In this document: positions 1 through 9,838 of the stretch, in pieces
How the letters are laid out: every line of letters begins with the position of its first letter
Numbering within the stretch: position 1 is the first letter of the stretch
DNA from: Rubrobacter calidifluminis
GTDB taxonomy: Bacteria; Actinomycetota; Rubrobacteria; Rubrobacterales; Rubrobacteraceae
Direction: 5' to 3'
Assembly (NCBI RefSeq): GCF_028617075.1
Contig: NZ_JAQKGV010000008.1
Coordinates: 62,001 to 126,000 of the forward strand
DNA: 64,000 nucleotides
Program-made: the position numbers and the translations under genes
Notes under the pieces: model-generated
What the model was told of the DNA's origin: nothing
Databases searched by the model: none
Seen by the model: only the letters and a program-made list of their open reading frames with translations

Positions 1-267
1 CTTCCCGGAGGGACCACCGAGCTCCAGCCTCGCCGTCCCGGATACGATGCAGAGCACCTCGTGGGAGACGGAGTGGTAGTGGTGGTAGGAGAAGACCCCG
101 TTGACCCAGGCCCCACCCCAGCCGTTCTCGCGCAGGAGCTCCCTGCAGCGCCCGGGGTCGCGGTACTCTTCGCCGAGCGCCCGCGGGTAGTAGAGCAGCG
201 GAAGCCCGGGGTTGTTCGGGATGCGCCCGTCGTCCTCGAAGCGGTACTCTTCGACCCGCCGGTCCAT
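1..267 (-). CDS. Cupin-fold protein, YjlB-like (3' end cut by window edge)
   Basis: Reading the minus strand from an ATG at 267 gives 89 uninterrupted codons that run off the window edge, so the C-terminus is missing. The protein has Asp/Glu-rich early residues, then a Tyr-His-His-Tyr-His segment followed by a Ser-His-Glu-Val-Leu stretch and a Gly-Thr-Ala turn. That is the metal-binding first motif of a cupin barrel, and the spacing is like the YjlB family. The start lies 1 base past the stop of the peptidase gene (269), so the two are almost certainly co-translated. Function is unknown: cupins of this type are usually small metal-binding enzymes or sensors. Confidence 0.72.
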   Translation of the reverse strand, partial: MDRRVEEYRFEDDGRIPNNPGLPLLYYPRALGEEYRDPGRCRELLRENGWGGAWVNGVFSYHHYHSVSHEVLCIVSGTARLELGGPSGK

Positions 268-268
268 C

Positions 269-1861
269 CTACCCCAGCGCCTCCACGAACCTCGTGGTGT
301 CCGGTGGTTCCCCGGTGGCGCGTTCTACAGTGGCTCGCCAGCTCTCGCGGGCTCCGGGCCCGAAGAGCGCCTCGACCAGGTAGAGCCCGGCGGAGCGGCT
401 CTCGTAGAAGGGGCCGCGGGTGACGTAGGTCTCCAGGTGGTGCCGGAGCTGGGCGGCGATGAGGTGCCCGAGCACGTAGTTGTGGTAGTAGACGGGGGAG
501 ACGGCGAGGTGGATCTTGGCCGCCCAGTCGTGCTCTCTGCGTCCCTCCGGCCGCTTCACGAGCTGCAACTCCTCGACGAGGTCCCACCACAGCTCGTTCA
601 GGTCGTCCCTGTCCGGGTCGGCGTACAGCTCCCGCTCGAAGCGGTACATCACCAGCGCCCAGCGCACGAAGACGAGCCGGGCGGCCCTCTCGCGCTCTTC
701 GAGTTTCTTCTGGTCCCGCACGGCCTCTTCCGCTCCCGCGATCGAGGAGAGCCAGCCGGCCTCGGTGGCCAGCGCACCCATCATCAGCGCGATGGCCTCC
801 GTCGTGCTGGTGTGGGCCACCGAGCGCAGGAAGTAGGGGAGGGAGGGGTTTATGTTGCGGTCGTAGGCGGCGTGGCCGAGCTCGTGCAGGAGCGTCTCCA
901 TCCAGTACGCGTCCGGGCGGAGGTTGGCGAGCACCCGGACGTCGTAGGGATACTCCCGGCCGATGGAGATGCAGAAGGCGTGCTGGCTCTTGCCGGGGCG
1001 CTCGTACAGGTCGCTCCGGGCGAGCACCCCCCGCACGTCGAGCCCCATCGCGTCGTAGGTGGCGAGCGCGAGCTCCTCTATCTTCCTCCCCTGGAGGTAG
1101 CGGTCCACGTCGAGGTCGGGGTCCTCCGGCGGCTCCTGGAAGAAGGGGTCCGGAAGGTGCCAGGGCCTGGTCTCTCCCGTCCCGAAGCGCCGCCGCGTCT
1201 CGGCGTCCATCTTCTCTCGCAGCCTTCTGAAGGGGGCTTCGGTCGCCTCTTGCAGACGGCGCATGGTCTCTTCGAGCCAGAGGGGTTCTATCTCCTGCAG
1301 CCTCAGGGCCCTCTCGTAGTGGTTCTCGTAGCCCTGCTCGCGGGCGAGGCGGTTGCGCAGCCGGGCGAGTTCGCGCACCACGCCCTCGACCTCGCGCCCG
1401 ACGCTCCTGGAGGCCTCCCACGCCGCCCGGCGTTCGTCCTCGTCTTCCGAGAAACGCAGTATCTGCCGGATCTCGTTGTCCCCGATCTTTCGCCCGTCCA
1501 CGGTCCCGCGGTGGTTGCCGAAGATCGCGCCCGCCTCCGCCTCGAGCTCCTCGACGCGCCCGAGCAGCCTCCGATCTCCCTGCCTGGCGGCGAACTCGGC
1601 GTGGAGCACCTCGACCTGCCGCCGCAGCACCGGGCGCTCGATGGAGCTTCGTTCCCCGTACCAGCGGACGATCTTCTCGAAGGCCGCCGGGTCCGCGAAG
1701 AGCTCGTCGTGGGCCCTCGCCGCGCGCACGGCCTCCGCACGGGCCTCCCCGGTGCCGGTGGTCTCGAGCCTCCACCACGCCTCGTCCGCCGCCCTCTCCA
1801 GCGGCGCGGCCCGCTCTTCGAGCGAGGCGATGAAGCTCTCTATCTCGGAGGATACGGGCAG
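269..1861 (-). CDS. Zinc metallopeptidase, M2/M3-like gluzincin (probable CTG start)
   Basis: A 530-residue protein if started at CTG 1861, or 486 if started at GTG 1729. It carries a His-Glu-Leu-Gly-His zinc motif followed by a Thr-Glu-Ala-Ile-Ala segment about 25 residues later that supplies the third ligand Glu. This is the gluzincin arrangement of M2 (ACE-like) and M3 (oligoendopeptidase) families. No signal peptide is evident, so a cytoplasmic oligopeptidase is likely. The 44 codons upstream of GTG 1729 read as good helical coding sequence and contain no ATG, GTG or TTG. AGGAGGGG (1873-1866) sits 6 bases before CTG 1861, which I take as the start. It follows the DnaJ gene by 10 bases and precedes the cupin by 1. 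Confidence 0.85.
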   Translation of the reverse strand: MPVSSEIESFIASLEERAAPLERAADEAWWRLETTGTGEARAEAVRAARAHDELFADPAAFEKIVRWYGERSSIERPVLRRQVEVLHAEFAARQGDRRLLGRVEELEAEAGAIFGNHRGTVDGRKIGDNEIRQILRFSEDEDERRAAWEASRSVGREVEGVVRELARLRNRLAREQGYENHYERALRLQEIEPLWLEETMRRLQEATEAPFRRLREKMDAETRRRFGTGETRPWHLPDPFFQEPPEDPDLDVDRYLQGRKIEELALATYDAMGLDVRGVLARSDLYERPGKSQHAFCISIGREYPYDVRVLANLRPDAYWMETLLHELGHAAYDRNINPSLPYFLRSVAHTSTTEAIALMMGALATEAGWLSSIAGAEEAVRDQKKLEERERAARLVFVRWALVMYRFERELYADPDRDDLNELWWDLVEELQLVKRPEGRREHDWAAKIHLAVSPVYYHNYVLGHLIAAQLRHHLETYVTRGPFYESRSAGLYLVEALFGPGARESWRATVERATGEPPDTTRFVEALG

Positions 1862-1871
1862 ATCTCCCCTC

Positions 1872-2636
1872 CTAGCGCCGGCTCCGCTCGCGGCGGCTTC
1901 CGGCGTAGATCCAGAGCAGGAACACCACTATCCCGAGCGCGGCGAACTGCAGGAGCCCCTGCGGCCCCCCGCTCTGCCCGACGACGAGCGCGGCGATGAA
2001 GACGAGCGCGACCGCGATATACCCCGCGCTCCGGAACGCGAGATATGAGGCGATGAGGCCGACGAGCGCGTAGACGACCGGCATGTACGGCCCGAGCGCC
2101 GCCGTCCAGGTGAACGACCCCCGCCCTATCCCCTCCGCCCACAAACCGAGCTGACCGGCGGCGATGAACGCGAGGAAGGCGAGGACGAACGTGATCGTCC
2201 CGCTCTTCCACGTCGCCGGCTCGGGGTCGAAGCGGTGCGGCTCGTACCAGCGGGCCTCGCGCACCACGTAGCGCCTCTGCCTCCGCACCCGCGGCTCCTT
2301 GCGCCGCAACCTTCCCCGGAGCCTCTCCCCGAGAGAGGGCCCGGACCGCTCGCGCTCCTCGCGCCGGGCGGCGAGCTCGTCCTCGAGGCGGCTGAAGTCC
2401 AGCTCCGAGAGCTGGTCTGCGGCGTAGGCCAGGTCGAGCTCCTCGTCGTGGCGTCTGCGGCGCTCGGGGTCGGAGAGCACCTCGTGCGCCTCCTGCAGCA
2501 GCGAGAACTCCTCCGGGCTCCCTCCCCGGTCGGGATGGCGCTCCTTGGCCAGACGGCGGTACGCCTCGTGGATCTCCTCCTGCGACGCGTTGCGGGAGAC
2601 CCCGAGAACCTCGTAGTAGTTGACTCGATCCGACAT
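1872..2636 (-). CDS. DnaJ-domain membrane protein
   Basis: A 254-residue protein. Residues 7-70 form a J domain with the His-Pro-Asp tripeptide at 34-36, the part that stimulates the ATPase of DnaK. A basic linker rich in Arg follows (about 90-140). Three or four hydrophobic segments occupy about 150-240, and a short Arg-rich tail ends the protein. It therefore probably anchors a J domain at the cytoplasmic face of the membrane, unlike canonical DnaJ, which has a Gly/Phe region and zinc centre that are absent here. The substrate is unknown. The ATG at 2636 was preferred to upstream starts because the J domain begins right after it. The gene starts 13 bases after the queG stop. Confidence 0.85.
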   Translation of the reverse strand: MSDRVNYYEVLGVSRNASQEEIHEAYRRLAKERHPDRGGSPEEFSLLQEAHEVLSDPERRRRHDEELDLAYAADQLSELDFSRLEDELAARREERERSGPSLGERLRGRLRRKEPRVRRQRRYVVREARWYEPHRFDPEPATWKSGTITFVLAFLAFIAAGQLGLWAEGIGRGSFTWTAALGPYMPVVYALVGLIASYLAFRSAGYIAVALVFIAALVVGQSGGPQGLLQFAALGIVVFLLWIYAGSRRERSRR

Positions 2637-2646
2637 GCTACGACCT

Positions 2647-2652
2647 ATTCTA
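2647..2652 (-). promoter_or_regulatory. Candidate -10 box for the DnaJ gene, overlapping the queG stop
   Basis: TAGAAT on the minus strand ends 10 bases before the ATG at 2636 and straddles the queG stop at 2650. No Shine-Dalgarno sequence lies between box and start. A transcript beginning about 7 bases downstream would have a leader of only a few bases. I see no convincing -35. Confidence 0.35.
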
Positions 2653-3798
2653 ACCCACCCTACCTTCCCGGTTCGCCTCCAGCGCGAGGCGTATCTCCTG
2701 CAGGCACCACCCATCCTCCTCCGTCTCCGCCGCGCTCCGCAGGGCCTCCCCGGCCTCCTTGCCCCCGATCTCGCCGAGCGCCCACGCCGCGTGCCCCCGC
2801 ACGAGCGCGGACCCGTCCTCCCGCAGGCACCTTACGAGCGCGGGGACGGCCTCGGTGAGCTTCAGGTTGCCCGCGACGACGCAGCAGTTGCGCAGCAGCC
2901 CCTCCCGCCCGGCGCGGGTAAGCGGGGTGTGGCCGAACCGGCGCCCGAACTCTTCCTCGCTCTGGATCCCGAGCACCTCGATTATCTTCAGGTACGGCCC
3001 CGCCCCGGCCCCGGCGGAGAACTCCGGCCAGCGGCTCCTCTTCGCCTTGCGCCGGTTGTACGGGCAGACCTGCTGGCAGACGTCGCACCCGAAGGCCCAC
3101 TCCCCGATCTTCGGACGCAGCTCGCGCGGGATCTCACCGCGGTTCTCGATCGTAAGATACGAGATGCAAAGCCGCGCGTCGACCACCCCGGGGGCCTTTA
3201 TCGCGCCGGTGGGGCAGGCGTCGATGCACCTCCTGCACCGCCCGCAGGTCCCCTCCCCGGGCTCGTCCGGTTCGATCTCGAGGTCCACCAGAAGCTCCGC
3301 GATGAAGAAGTACGAGCCCATCTCGCCGTTTATCAGGCACGAGTTGCGCCCGAAGAACCCGAGCCCCGCCCGCTGCGCCGCCGAGCGCTCCAACAGCGGT
3401 ACCGCGTCCGTGAACGCCCGCGCCTTCACCCGACACCCGAGCGCCTCCTCCAGCCTCGCCCTGAGCCCAAAGAGGCGCCCCTTTATCACCCGATGGTAGT
3501 CCTCCCCCCACGCGTACCGCGCCACCTTCCCCCAACCTCCGGGGTTCTCCGGATGATCGCCGGGGTAGTACGAAACCCCTAAAGAGATGACGCTCCGCGC
3601 GCTCTTCTGCAGGCGCCTCGGGTCCGAGAGCAGCTCCACCGGCCGGCGCATGTACCCCATCCCCGCCGCCATCCCCGCCTCCTGCCAACGCCGCAGCCGC
3701 TCACCTCCCTCCTCTAGCCGCCCCGCCCGCGTAACCCCCACCAGCTCGAAGCCCGCCTCCCGCGCCAGCTCCTCTATCATCTCCCGCACCTCCGACAT
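2650..3798 (-). CDS. queG: Epoxyqueuosine reductase
   Basis: A 382-residue protein. QueG reduces epoxyqueuosine to queuosine in the wobble position of GUN tRNAs, using cobalamin and two 4Fe-4S clusters. The clusters' cysteines are visible: C185, C188, C191 with C195, and C238, C241 with C245. The conserved Asp of the active site is in the Phe-Thr-Asp-Ala segment at 129-132. Residues about 300-375 are a HEAT-like repeat tail, as in the long form of the family. There is no queA, tgt or queuosine transporter in the window. It is transcribed away from the NAD operon. The protein starts at ATG 3798 with a TAGAAT box 6 bases upstream and no Shine-Dalgarno, so it may be leaderless. Confidence 0.95.
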   Translation of the reverse strand: MSEVREMIEELAREAGFELVGVTRAGRLEEGGERLRRWQEAGMAAGMGYMRRPVELLSDPRRLQKSARSVISLGVSYYPGDHPENPGGWGKVARYAWGEDYHRVIKGRLFGLRARLEEALGCRVKARAFTDAVPLLERSAAQRAGLGFFGRNSCLINGEMGSYFFIAELLVDLEIEPDEPGEGTCGRCRRCIDACPTGAIKAPGVVDARLCISYLTIENRGEIPRELRPKIGEWAFGCDVCQQVCPYNRRKAKRSRWPEFSAGAGAGPYLKIIEVLGIQSEEEFGRRFGHTPLTRAGREGLLRNCCVVAGNLKLTEAVPALVRCLREDGSALVRGHAAWALGEIGGKEAGEALRSAAETEEDGWCLQEIRLALEANREGRVG

Positions 3799-3804
3799 GC
3801 CCCG

Positions 3805-3810
3805 ATTCTA
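3805..3810 (-). promoter_or_regulatory. Candidate -10 box for a leaderless queG transcript
   Basis: TAGAAT on the minus strand ends 6 bases before ATG 3798. Transcription starting at the usual distance would begin on or next to the start codon. There is no ribosome site in the gap and no clear -35 17 bases upstream. Confidence 0.4.
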
Positions 3811-3854
3811 ACTTGCCCCGGCCGGTCCCCCATGCGATACTAAATATAACGATA

Positions 3855-3880
3855 TGTTACAAGCAGCTTACTTTGTAACA
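3855..3880. promoter_or_regulatory. Inverted-repeat operator candidate in front of nadA
   Basis: TGTTACAA (3855-3862) and TTGTAACA (3873-3880) form a perfect 8-base inverted repeat with a 10-base spacer. A third copy of the half-site, CGTTACAA, lies at 3908-3915, in direct orientation with the left arm and ending in the Shine-Dalgarno of nadA. The local sequence is AT-rich in an otherwise GC-rich genome. I infer a repressor site for the NAD operon. I do not recognise it as the NiaR, NrtR, NadR or NadQ motif. Confidence 0.55.
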
Positions 3881-3924
3881 AAATTTTGTGGCAATCGGGC
3901 AGGCTGACGTTACAAGGAGGCGGA

Positions 3925-4862
3925 ATGCGGGTGATGGAGGGGCTCGATCTCTTCGAGGAGGTCGGGAGGCTCAAGGAGGAGTTGAACGCGGTCATCCTGG
4001 CGCACTATTACCAGGAGCCGGACATACAGGACGTGGCGGACTTCATCGGGGACTCACTGGCGCTGGCGCAGAAGGCGCAGCGGACGGACGCCGACGTGAT
4101 CGTCTTCTGCGGGGTGCACTTCATGGCGGAGACCGCGAAGATCCTCAACCCGGAAAAGAAGGTGATCCTGCCGGACCTCGAAGCGGGGTGCTCGCTCGCC
4201 GACAGCTGTCCGGCGGAGCAGTTCGAGGAGTTCCTCCGGCGGCATCCGGGGCACGCCGTGGTCTCCTACGTGAACACCTCGGCTGCGGTCAAGGCGCTCT
4301 CGGACATCATCTGCACCTCCTCCAACGCCGAGAAGATCATCGCGACGATCCCGGAGGACGTTCCCATAGTCTTCGCCCCGGACAGGCACCTCGGGCGCTA
4401 CGTACAGCAGAAGACCGGTCGGAAGATGGTCCTCTGGCCCGGGACGTGCATGGTGCACGTGCAGTTCTCGGAGAAGAAGATCCGGCAGCTCAAGGTACGC
4501 CATCCGGAGGCCGAGGTGCTGGCCCATCCCGAGTGCGAGGAGCGGGTGCTCGCGCTCGCCGACCACGTCGGGAGCACCTCGAGCCTGCTGCGGCGGGTCA
4601 CCGAGAGCCCGGCCAGAACGTTCATCGTGGCGACCGAGCCCGGCATCATCCACCAGATGCAGAAGGCCGCCCCGGAGAAGACCTTCATCCGCGCGCCCGG
4701 GGAGGGGCCCGCGTGCGAGGCGTGCAGCGAGTGTCCGCACATGCGCCGCAACACGCTCGAGAAGCTCCTCTCGTGCATGAGGGAGCTCTCCCCGGAGATA
4801 GAGATCGACGAGGAGCTGCGCCTCAGGGCCCTCCGGCCCATCGAGCGGATGCTGGAGGTCGG

Positions 4863-4866
<4 letters not shown>
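3925..4866 (+). CDS. nadA: Quinolinate synthase A
   Basis: A 313-residue protein. NadA condenses iminoaspartate (from NadB) with dihydroxyacetone phosphate to quinolinate, using an oxygen-sensitive 4Fe-4S cluster. The family signature near the N-terminus (Ala-His-Tyr-Tyr-Gln) is present. The conserved cysteines lie in Ala-Gly-Cys-Ser-Leu-Ala, in Pro-Gly-Thr-Cys-Met and in a Cys-Glu-Ala-Cys-Ser-Glu-Cys-Pro segment near the C-terminus. ATG 3925 was chosen because AAGGAGG (3914-3920) ends 4 bases before it; an ATG at 3934 is less well spaced. Its stop overlaps the nadC ATG, so it is the first gene of a coupled nadA-nadC-nadB-desulfurase operon. Confidence 0.96.
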
Positions 4867-5728
<862 letters not shown>

Positions 5729-5735
<7 letters not shown>

Positions 5736-7201
5736 GGTTCGACCTCGTCGTCGTGGGTGGAGGGATCGCCGGGTGCGCCGCCGCGCTCGCTGCCGCCCGC
5801 GAGGGTGCCCGCGTCGCGCTCCTCACCCGCCACCCCGATACCGAAGAGTCCAACACCCGCTACGCGCAGGGTGGGATCATCCACCCCGACCCCGACGAGC
5901 CCCCCGAGCTTTTGATCCACGACATCCTCGAGGCCGGGGGTGGAGAGCCGGAGGCTGCCCGCCTCCTCGCCGCCGAGGGGCCGGAGCTGGTCGAGCGCCT
6001 CCTCATAGAAGAGCTCGGCGTCCCCTTCGACCGGGACGAGGGCAGGGCCCTGCACCGCACCCGCGAGGCGGCCCACTCGACCGCGAGGGTCATCCACCGC
6101 CGGGACACGACGGGGGCGGCGATCCAGGAAGCCCTCACCCGTGCCGTCCTCGCGCAGGAGGGTGTCCGGGTGTTCGCCGGGGTGCGGGCGCTCTCGCTGC
6201 TCTCCGGGGAGGGAGGTTGCGGTGGGGTCGTGGCCCTCTACCGGGGCGAGATCCTGGGCATCGTCGGCCGTACCGTCCTCGCGACCGGAGGACTCGGCGC
6301 GCTCTACCGGCACACGACCAACCCGCCCGGAGCGCTCGGCGAGGGGATCGCGCTCGCGCTCCGGGCGGGGGCGAAGGTCGCGGACCTGCACTACGTCCAG
6401 TTCCACCCGACCGCGCTCTACGAGAAGGAGGGAGAGCGGCGCTTCCTCGTCTCCGAGGCCGTGCGCGGGGAGGGGGCGGTGCTCGTCGGGGAGGACGGCG
6501 AGGAGATCGTCGACCACCCGCTCGGCTCTCTCGCCCCGCGCGACGTGGTAGCCCGCGCGGTATGGAGCGCGATGGCCGAGAGCGACCCTCCATGCGTCTA
6601 CCTGGACGCCACCGGACACCCCCCGGGTCGGTTCGCGGCGCGCTTCCCCGCCATCTACGCTCGCTGCCGCGAGATCGGGATAGACCCGGAGCGGGAGAGG
6701 ATCCCGGTCGTCCCCGCCGCCCACTACTCCTGCGGCGGCGTGGAGGTGGACGCGAACGGCCGAACGACGCTGGAGGGGCTGTGGGCCGCCGGGGAGGTCG
6801 CGAGGACCGGGCTGCACGGCGCGAACCGCCTGGCCTCGACTTCGCTCCTGGAGGGGCTCGTGTGGGGCTGGCGCGCCGGCAGGGACGCGGCGTCGTCCGG
6901 GTGCGCCCGGCCGCCGCTCCCTCTCCCCCAGATCGCCCCGCCCGCCCCAGCGCCAGAGGCGGCCTGGCGCAGGCTCCGGGAGGTGATGTGGGAGCGTGGG
7001 GGCATCCTGCGCACCGCCGCGGGGCTGCAGCGGGGAATCGAAGAGTTCGAGGGGCTGCGGGAGCGTTACGGGAGGACGGAGCTCGGCTCACCGCTGCTCG
7101 TCGCCCGGGCCATCCTCGAAGGAGCTCTCGCCGAGGGCGAGAGCCGCGGCTGCCACCACAGGGAGGACGCGCCGGTGGGGAGCGGGGTGCGCGGTGCGTG
7201 A
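5729..7201 (+). CDS. nadB: L-aspartate oxidase
   Basis: A 490-residue FAD enzyme that oxidises L-aspartate to iminoaspartate, the substrate of NadA. The dinucleotide-binding Gly-x-Gly-x-x-Gly is at residues 9-14, the Asn-Thr-Arg-Tyr-Ala-Gln-Gly-Gly segment lies at about 43-50, and the succinate-dehydrogenase-type His-Pro-Thr-Ala motif is at about 227. The C-terminal FAD-contact segment Gly-Ala-Asn-Arg-Leu-Ala-Ser is also present. The protein is somewhat shorter than the E. coli enzyme. GTG 5729 overlaps the nadC stop. The end overlaps the start of the desulfurase by 8 bases. Confidence 0.96.
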
Positions 7202-8339
7202 TCCCGTCTACCTCGACTACAACGCGACCACCCCGCTCGACGGGCGGGTCCTCGAGGCGATGCTCCCCTACCTGAAGGAGCACTTCGGCAACCCCTCCTC
7301 GGCCACCCACGCCTACGGGTGGAGCGCCGAGGCTGCCGTCGAGGCCGCGCGGGAGGAACTCGCCGCCGCCATAGGCGCCTCCCCCGAAGAGATCTTCTTC
7401 ACCAGCGGCGCGACCGAGGCGGACAACTGGGCGCTCTTTGGGACGCTCGGGCCCGGAGACCGCCTCGTCACCTCCCCGACGGAACACGAGGCGATCCTGG
7501 AGAGCGCCCTCGCCCTCGCCCGGCGCGGGGTGGAGGTCGTCCTGCTCCCCGTCGATCGTCACGGGGTGGTGAGCCCCGACGCGCTGCGCGAGGCTCTCGG
7601 GGAGGGGGCCGCCCTCGTCTCCATCATGCTCGCCAACAACGAGACCGGCACCGTGAACCCCGTGCGCGAGCTCGCGGAGGTAGCGCACGAGCATATGGTC
7701 CCCTTCCACACCGACGCCGCGCAGGCGCTCGGCAAGCTCCCGCTCGACGTCGGTGTGCTCGGGGTGGACATGATGAGTCTCTCCGCCCACAAGTGCTGCG
7801 GGCCCAAAGGGGTGGGTGCCCTGTACATCCGGCGCCGTCCACGGCGGGTGCACCCCGCCCCGCTCCTCTACGGCGGCGGTCAGGAACGGGGGCTCAGGAG
7901 CGGGACGCTCAACGTCCCCGGGATAGCAGGCTTCGGCCGGGCGGCCACTCTCGCCGCGGAGTCGCTGCCCGGGGAGGCAGAGCGGATGAGAGATCTGCGG
8001 GATTTGCTGTGGCGGGAGCTCTCCGGGCGGGTGCCGGACATGCTTCTGAACGGAGACCCCGAAAGACGTCTCCCCAACACCCTTAACGTCTCCTTCTCTG
8101 GGGTTGCCGCCTCGGATCTTCTGGCGGAGCTCACCGCGGTCGCGGCCTCCTCGGGTTCGGCCTGCGCCTCATCCGACCCCGGTCCCTCGCACGTGTTGCT
8201 CGCGATGGGTCTCGGAGAGGAGCGGGCCCGCTCCTCCATCAGGCTCAGCCTGGGGCGTTTCACCACCCGCGAGGATGTCCTGCGGGCCGCGGAGGATATT
8301 GTCCGGGCGGTGGGGACACTGCGGACCCTCTCAGGGTGA
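7194..8339 (+). CDS. Cysteine desulfurase, NifS/IscS-like
   Basis: A 381-residue PLP enzyme that removes sulfur from cysteine as an enzyme-bound persulfide. The PLP lysine lies in Ser-Ala-His-Lys-Cys-Cys-Gly-Pro-Lys-Gly (about residue 200). The active-site cysteine lies in Ser-Ser-Gly-Ser-Ala-Cys-Ala (about 323). GTG 7194 was taken as the start because the Tyr-Leu-Asp-Tyr-Asn family opening follows at once and the gene then overlaps nadB by 8 bases. As the fourth gene of the nad operon it most likely builds or repairs the 4Fe-4S cluster of NadA. A NifS-like gene beside nadBCA is known in Bacillus (there acting on NadA). Confidence 0.92.
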   Translation: MRDPVYLDYNATTPLDGRVLEAMLPYLKEHFGNPSSATHAYGWSAEAAVEAAREELAAAIGASPEEIFFTSGATEADNWALFGTLGPGDRLVTSPTEHEAILESALALARRGVEVVLLPVDRHGVVSPDALREALGEGAALVSIMLANNETGTVNPVRELAEVAHEHMVPFHTDAAQALGKLPLDVGVLGVDMMSLSAHKCCGPKGVGALYIRRRPRRVHPAPLLYGGGQERGLRSGTLNVPGIAGFGRAATLAAESLPGEAERMRDLRDLLWRELSGRVPDMLLNGDPERRLPNTLNVSFSGVAASDLLAELTAVAASSGSACASSDPGPSHVLLAMGLGEERARSSIRLSLGRFTTREDVLRAAEDIVRAVGTLRTLSG

Positions 8340-8440
8340 CCTCTCGCGCCGGAGGGCACAGATGGCGCCGTCCGGGGGAGCGCACGTGGCCTGAGGCGGG
8401 TATATTTTTAGGGCCCGAGAGGAAACCGAAGGAGGGAGCG

Positions 8441-9832
8441 ATGCCCATAACCAGCGTGAACCCGGCGACCGGGGAGGAGATCAAGAGCTTCGACGAGCTC
8501 GACGGGCGACAGCTAGACGAGAAGTTAGAGCTCGCCGCGAAGACCTTCCGCGAGTACCGCAGGACCCCGCTCTCCGAGCGCCGCGAGAAACTGTTGCGGG
8601 CGGCGGAGATCCTCGACGAGGAGGCCGGAGAGTTCGGGCGCATCATAACCTCCGAGATGGGTAAGACGCTCGCCTCCGCCGAGGGTGAGGTGCACAAGTG
8701 CGCCCGCGGCTGCCGCTACTACGCAGAGACCGCGCAGAGGTTCCTCGCCGACGAGGAGATAGAGCTCGAGGGAAGGGCCTTCGTCCGCTACCAGCCGATC
8801 GGCCCGATCCTGGCGGTGATGCCGTGGAATTTCCCGTTCTGGCAGGTCTTCCGGCACGCGGCCCCGGCGCTCATGGCGGGCAACGTCATCCTGCTCAAGC
8901 ACGCTTCGAACGTCCCGCAGTGCGCCCTGGCCATAGAGGACGTCATCCGCCGCGCCGGATTCCCGGAGGGAGCCTTCCAGACGCTGCTCGTGGGCTCCTC
9001 GCGGGTGGCGGAGATAATAGAGGACGAGAGGGTCAGGGCCGTGACCCTCACCGGGAGCGAGGGGGCGGGGAAGAGCGTCGGGAGCGCGGCCGGGAAGAAT
9101 ATAAAGAAGAGCGTGCTGGAGCTCGGCGGTTCCGACCCGTTCATCGTGATGCCCTCGGCGGATCTCGACCGCGCGGTGAGCACCGCGGTGACCGCCAGGA
9201 CGCTCAACAACGGCCAGTCGTGCATCAACGCCAAGCGGATCATCGTGCACCAGGACGTAGCCGACGAGTTCACCCGCCGCTACGTCGAGCAGATGCAGGC
9301 GCTTAAGGTCGGCGACCCGATGCAGGAGGAGACGGACATGGGGCCGCTCGCGATGCCCCAGATCCTGGAGGACGTCGACGCCCAGGTCAGGAAGAGCGTC
9401 GAGATGGGGGCGAAGGTCCTGACCGGGGGCAAGCCCGTCGACGGGCCCGGCAACTTCTACCCGCCGACGGTCCTCACCGACATCCCCGAAGATTCCCCGG
9501 CCTACCGGGAGGAGATCTTCGGTCCCGTGGCCTCCCTGTTCGTCGTGCGGGACATAGACGAGGCGATCCGCATCGCCAACGACTCGTCCTTCGGGCTCGG
9601 CTCCTCGGCCTGGACCAACGACCCCGAAGAGCAGGAGCGATTCATAGACGAGATAGAGGCCGGGATGGTCTACATCAACAAGATGACCGAGTCCACCCCC
9701 GAGGCTCCCTTCGGCGGGGTGAAGAACAGCGGCTACGGACGCGAGCTCTCGCACTTCGGCATCCACGAGTTCATGAACGCGAAGACCGTCTGGATCGGGG
9801 ACGGCGGGAGCGCGGCGGGCGCCGTGGAGTGA
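8441..9832 (+). CDS. NAD(P)-dependent succinate-semialdehyde dehydrogenase-like aldehyde dehydrogenase
   Basis: A 463-residue aldehyde dehydrogenase, the usual length for the short GabD group. Catalytic residues are visible: the nucleophile C261 in Gly-Gln-Ser-Cys, the general base E227 in Glu-Leu-Gly-Gly, the oxyanion Asn in Pro-Trp-Asn (N130) and cofactor-binding K153. Substrate choice cannot be read from sequence. Succinate semialdehyde is the best guess from overall similarity. ATG 8441 is preceded by GGAGGG at 8431-8436. The gene stands alone, with its own AT-rich TATATT box at 8401-8406 but no good -35. Confidence 0.88.
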   Translation: MPITSVNPATGEEIKSFDELDGRQLDEKLELAAKTFREYRRTPLSERREKLLRAAEILDEEAGEFGRIITSEMGKTLASAEGEVHKCARGCRYYAETAQRFLADEEIELEGRAFVRYQPIGPILAVMPWNFPFWQVFRHAAPALMAGNVILLKHASNVPQCALAIEDVIRRAGFPEGAFQTLLVGSSRVAEIIEDERVRAVTLTGSEGAGKSVGSAAGKNIKKSVLELGGSDPFIVMPSADLDRAVSTAVTARTLNNGQSCINAKRIIVHQDVADEFTRRYVEQMQALKVGDPMQEETDMGPLAMPQILEDVDAQVRKSVEMGAKVLTGGKPVDGPGNFYPPTVLTDIPEDSPAYREEIFGPVASLFVVRDIDEAIRIANDSSFGLGSSAWTNDPEEQERFIDEIEAGMVYINKMTESTPEAPFGGVKNSGYGRELSHFGIHEFMNAKTVWIGDGGSAAGAVE

Positions 9833-9838
9833 AAGCTC

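Noticed and set aside
212-1999. Long plus-strand frame over the peptidase gene
   Set aside because: It is antisense to the peptidase with its HExxH motif. The translation is charged low-complexity sequence.
3886-3924. Longer start for nadA at 3886
   Set aside because: There is no ribosome site before it and the extra residues are not typical of NadA. AAGGAGG directly precedes ATG 3925.
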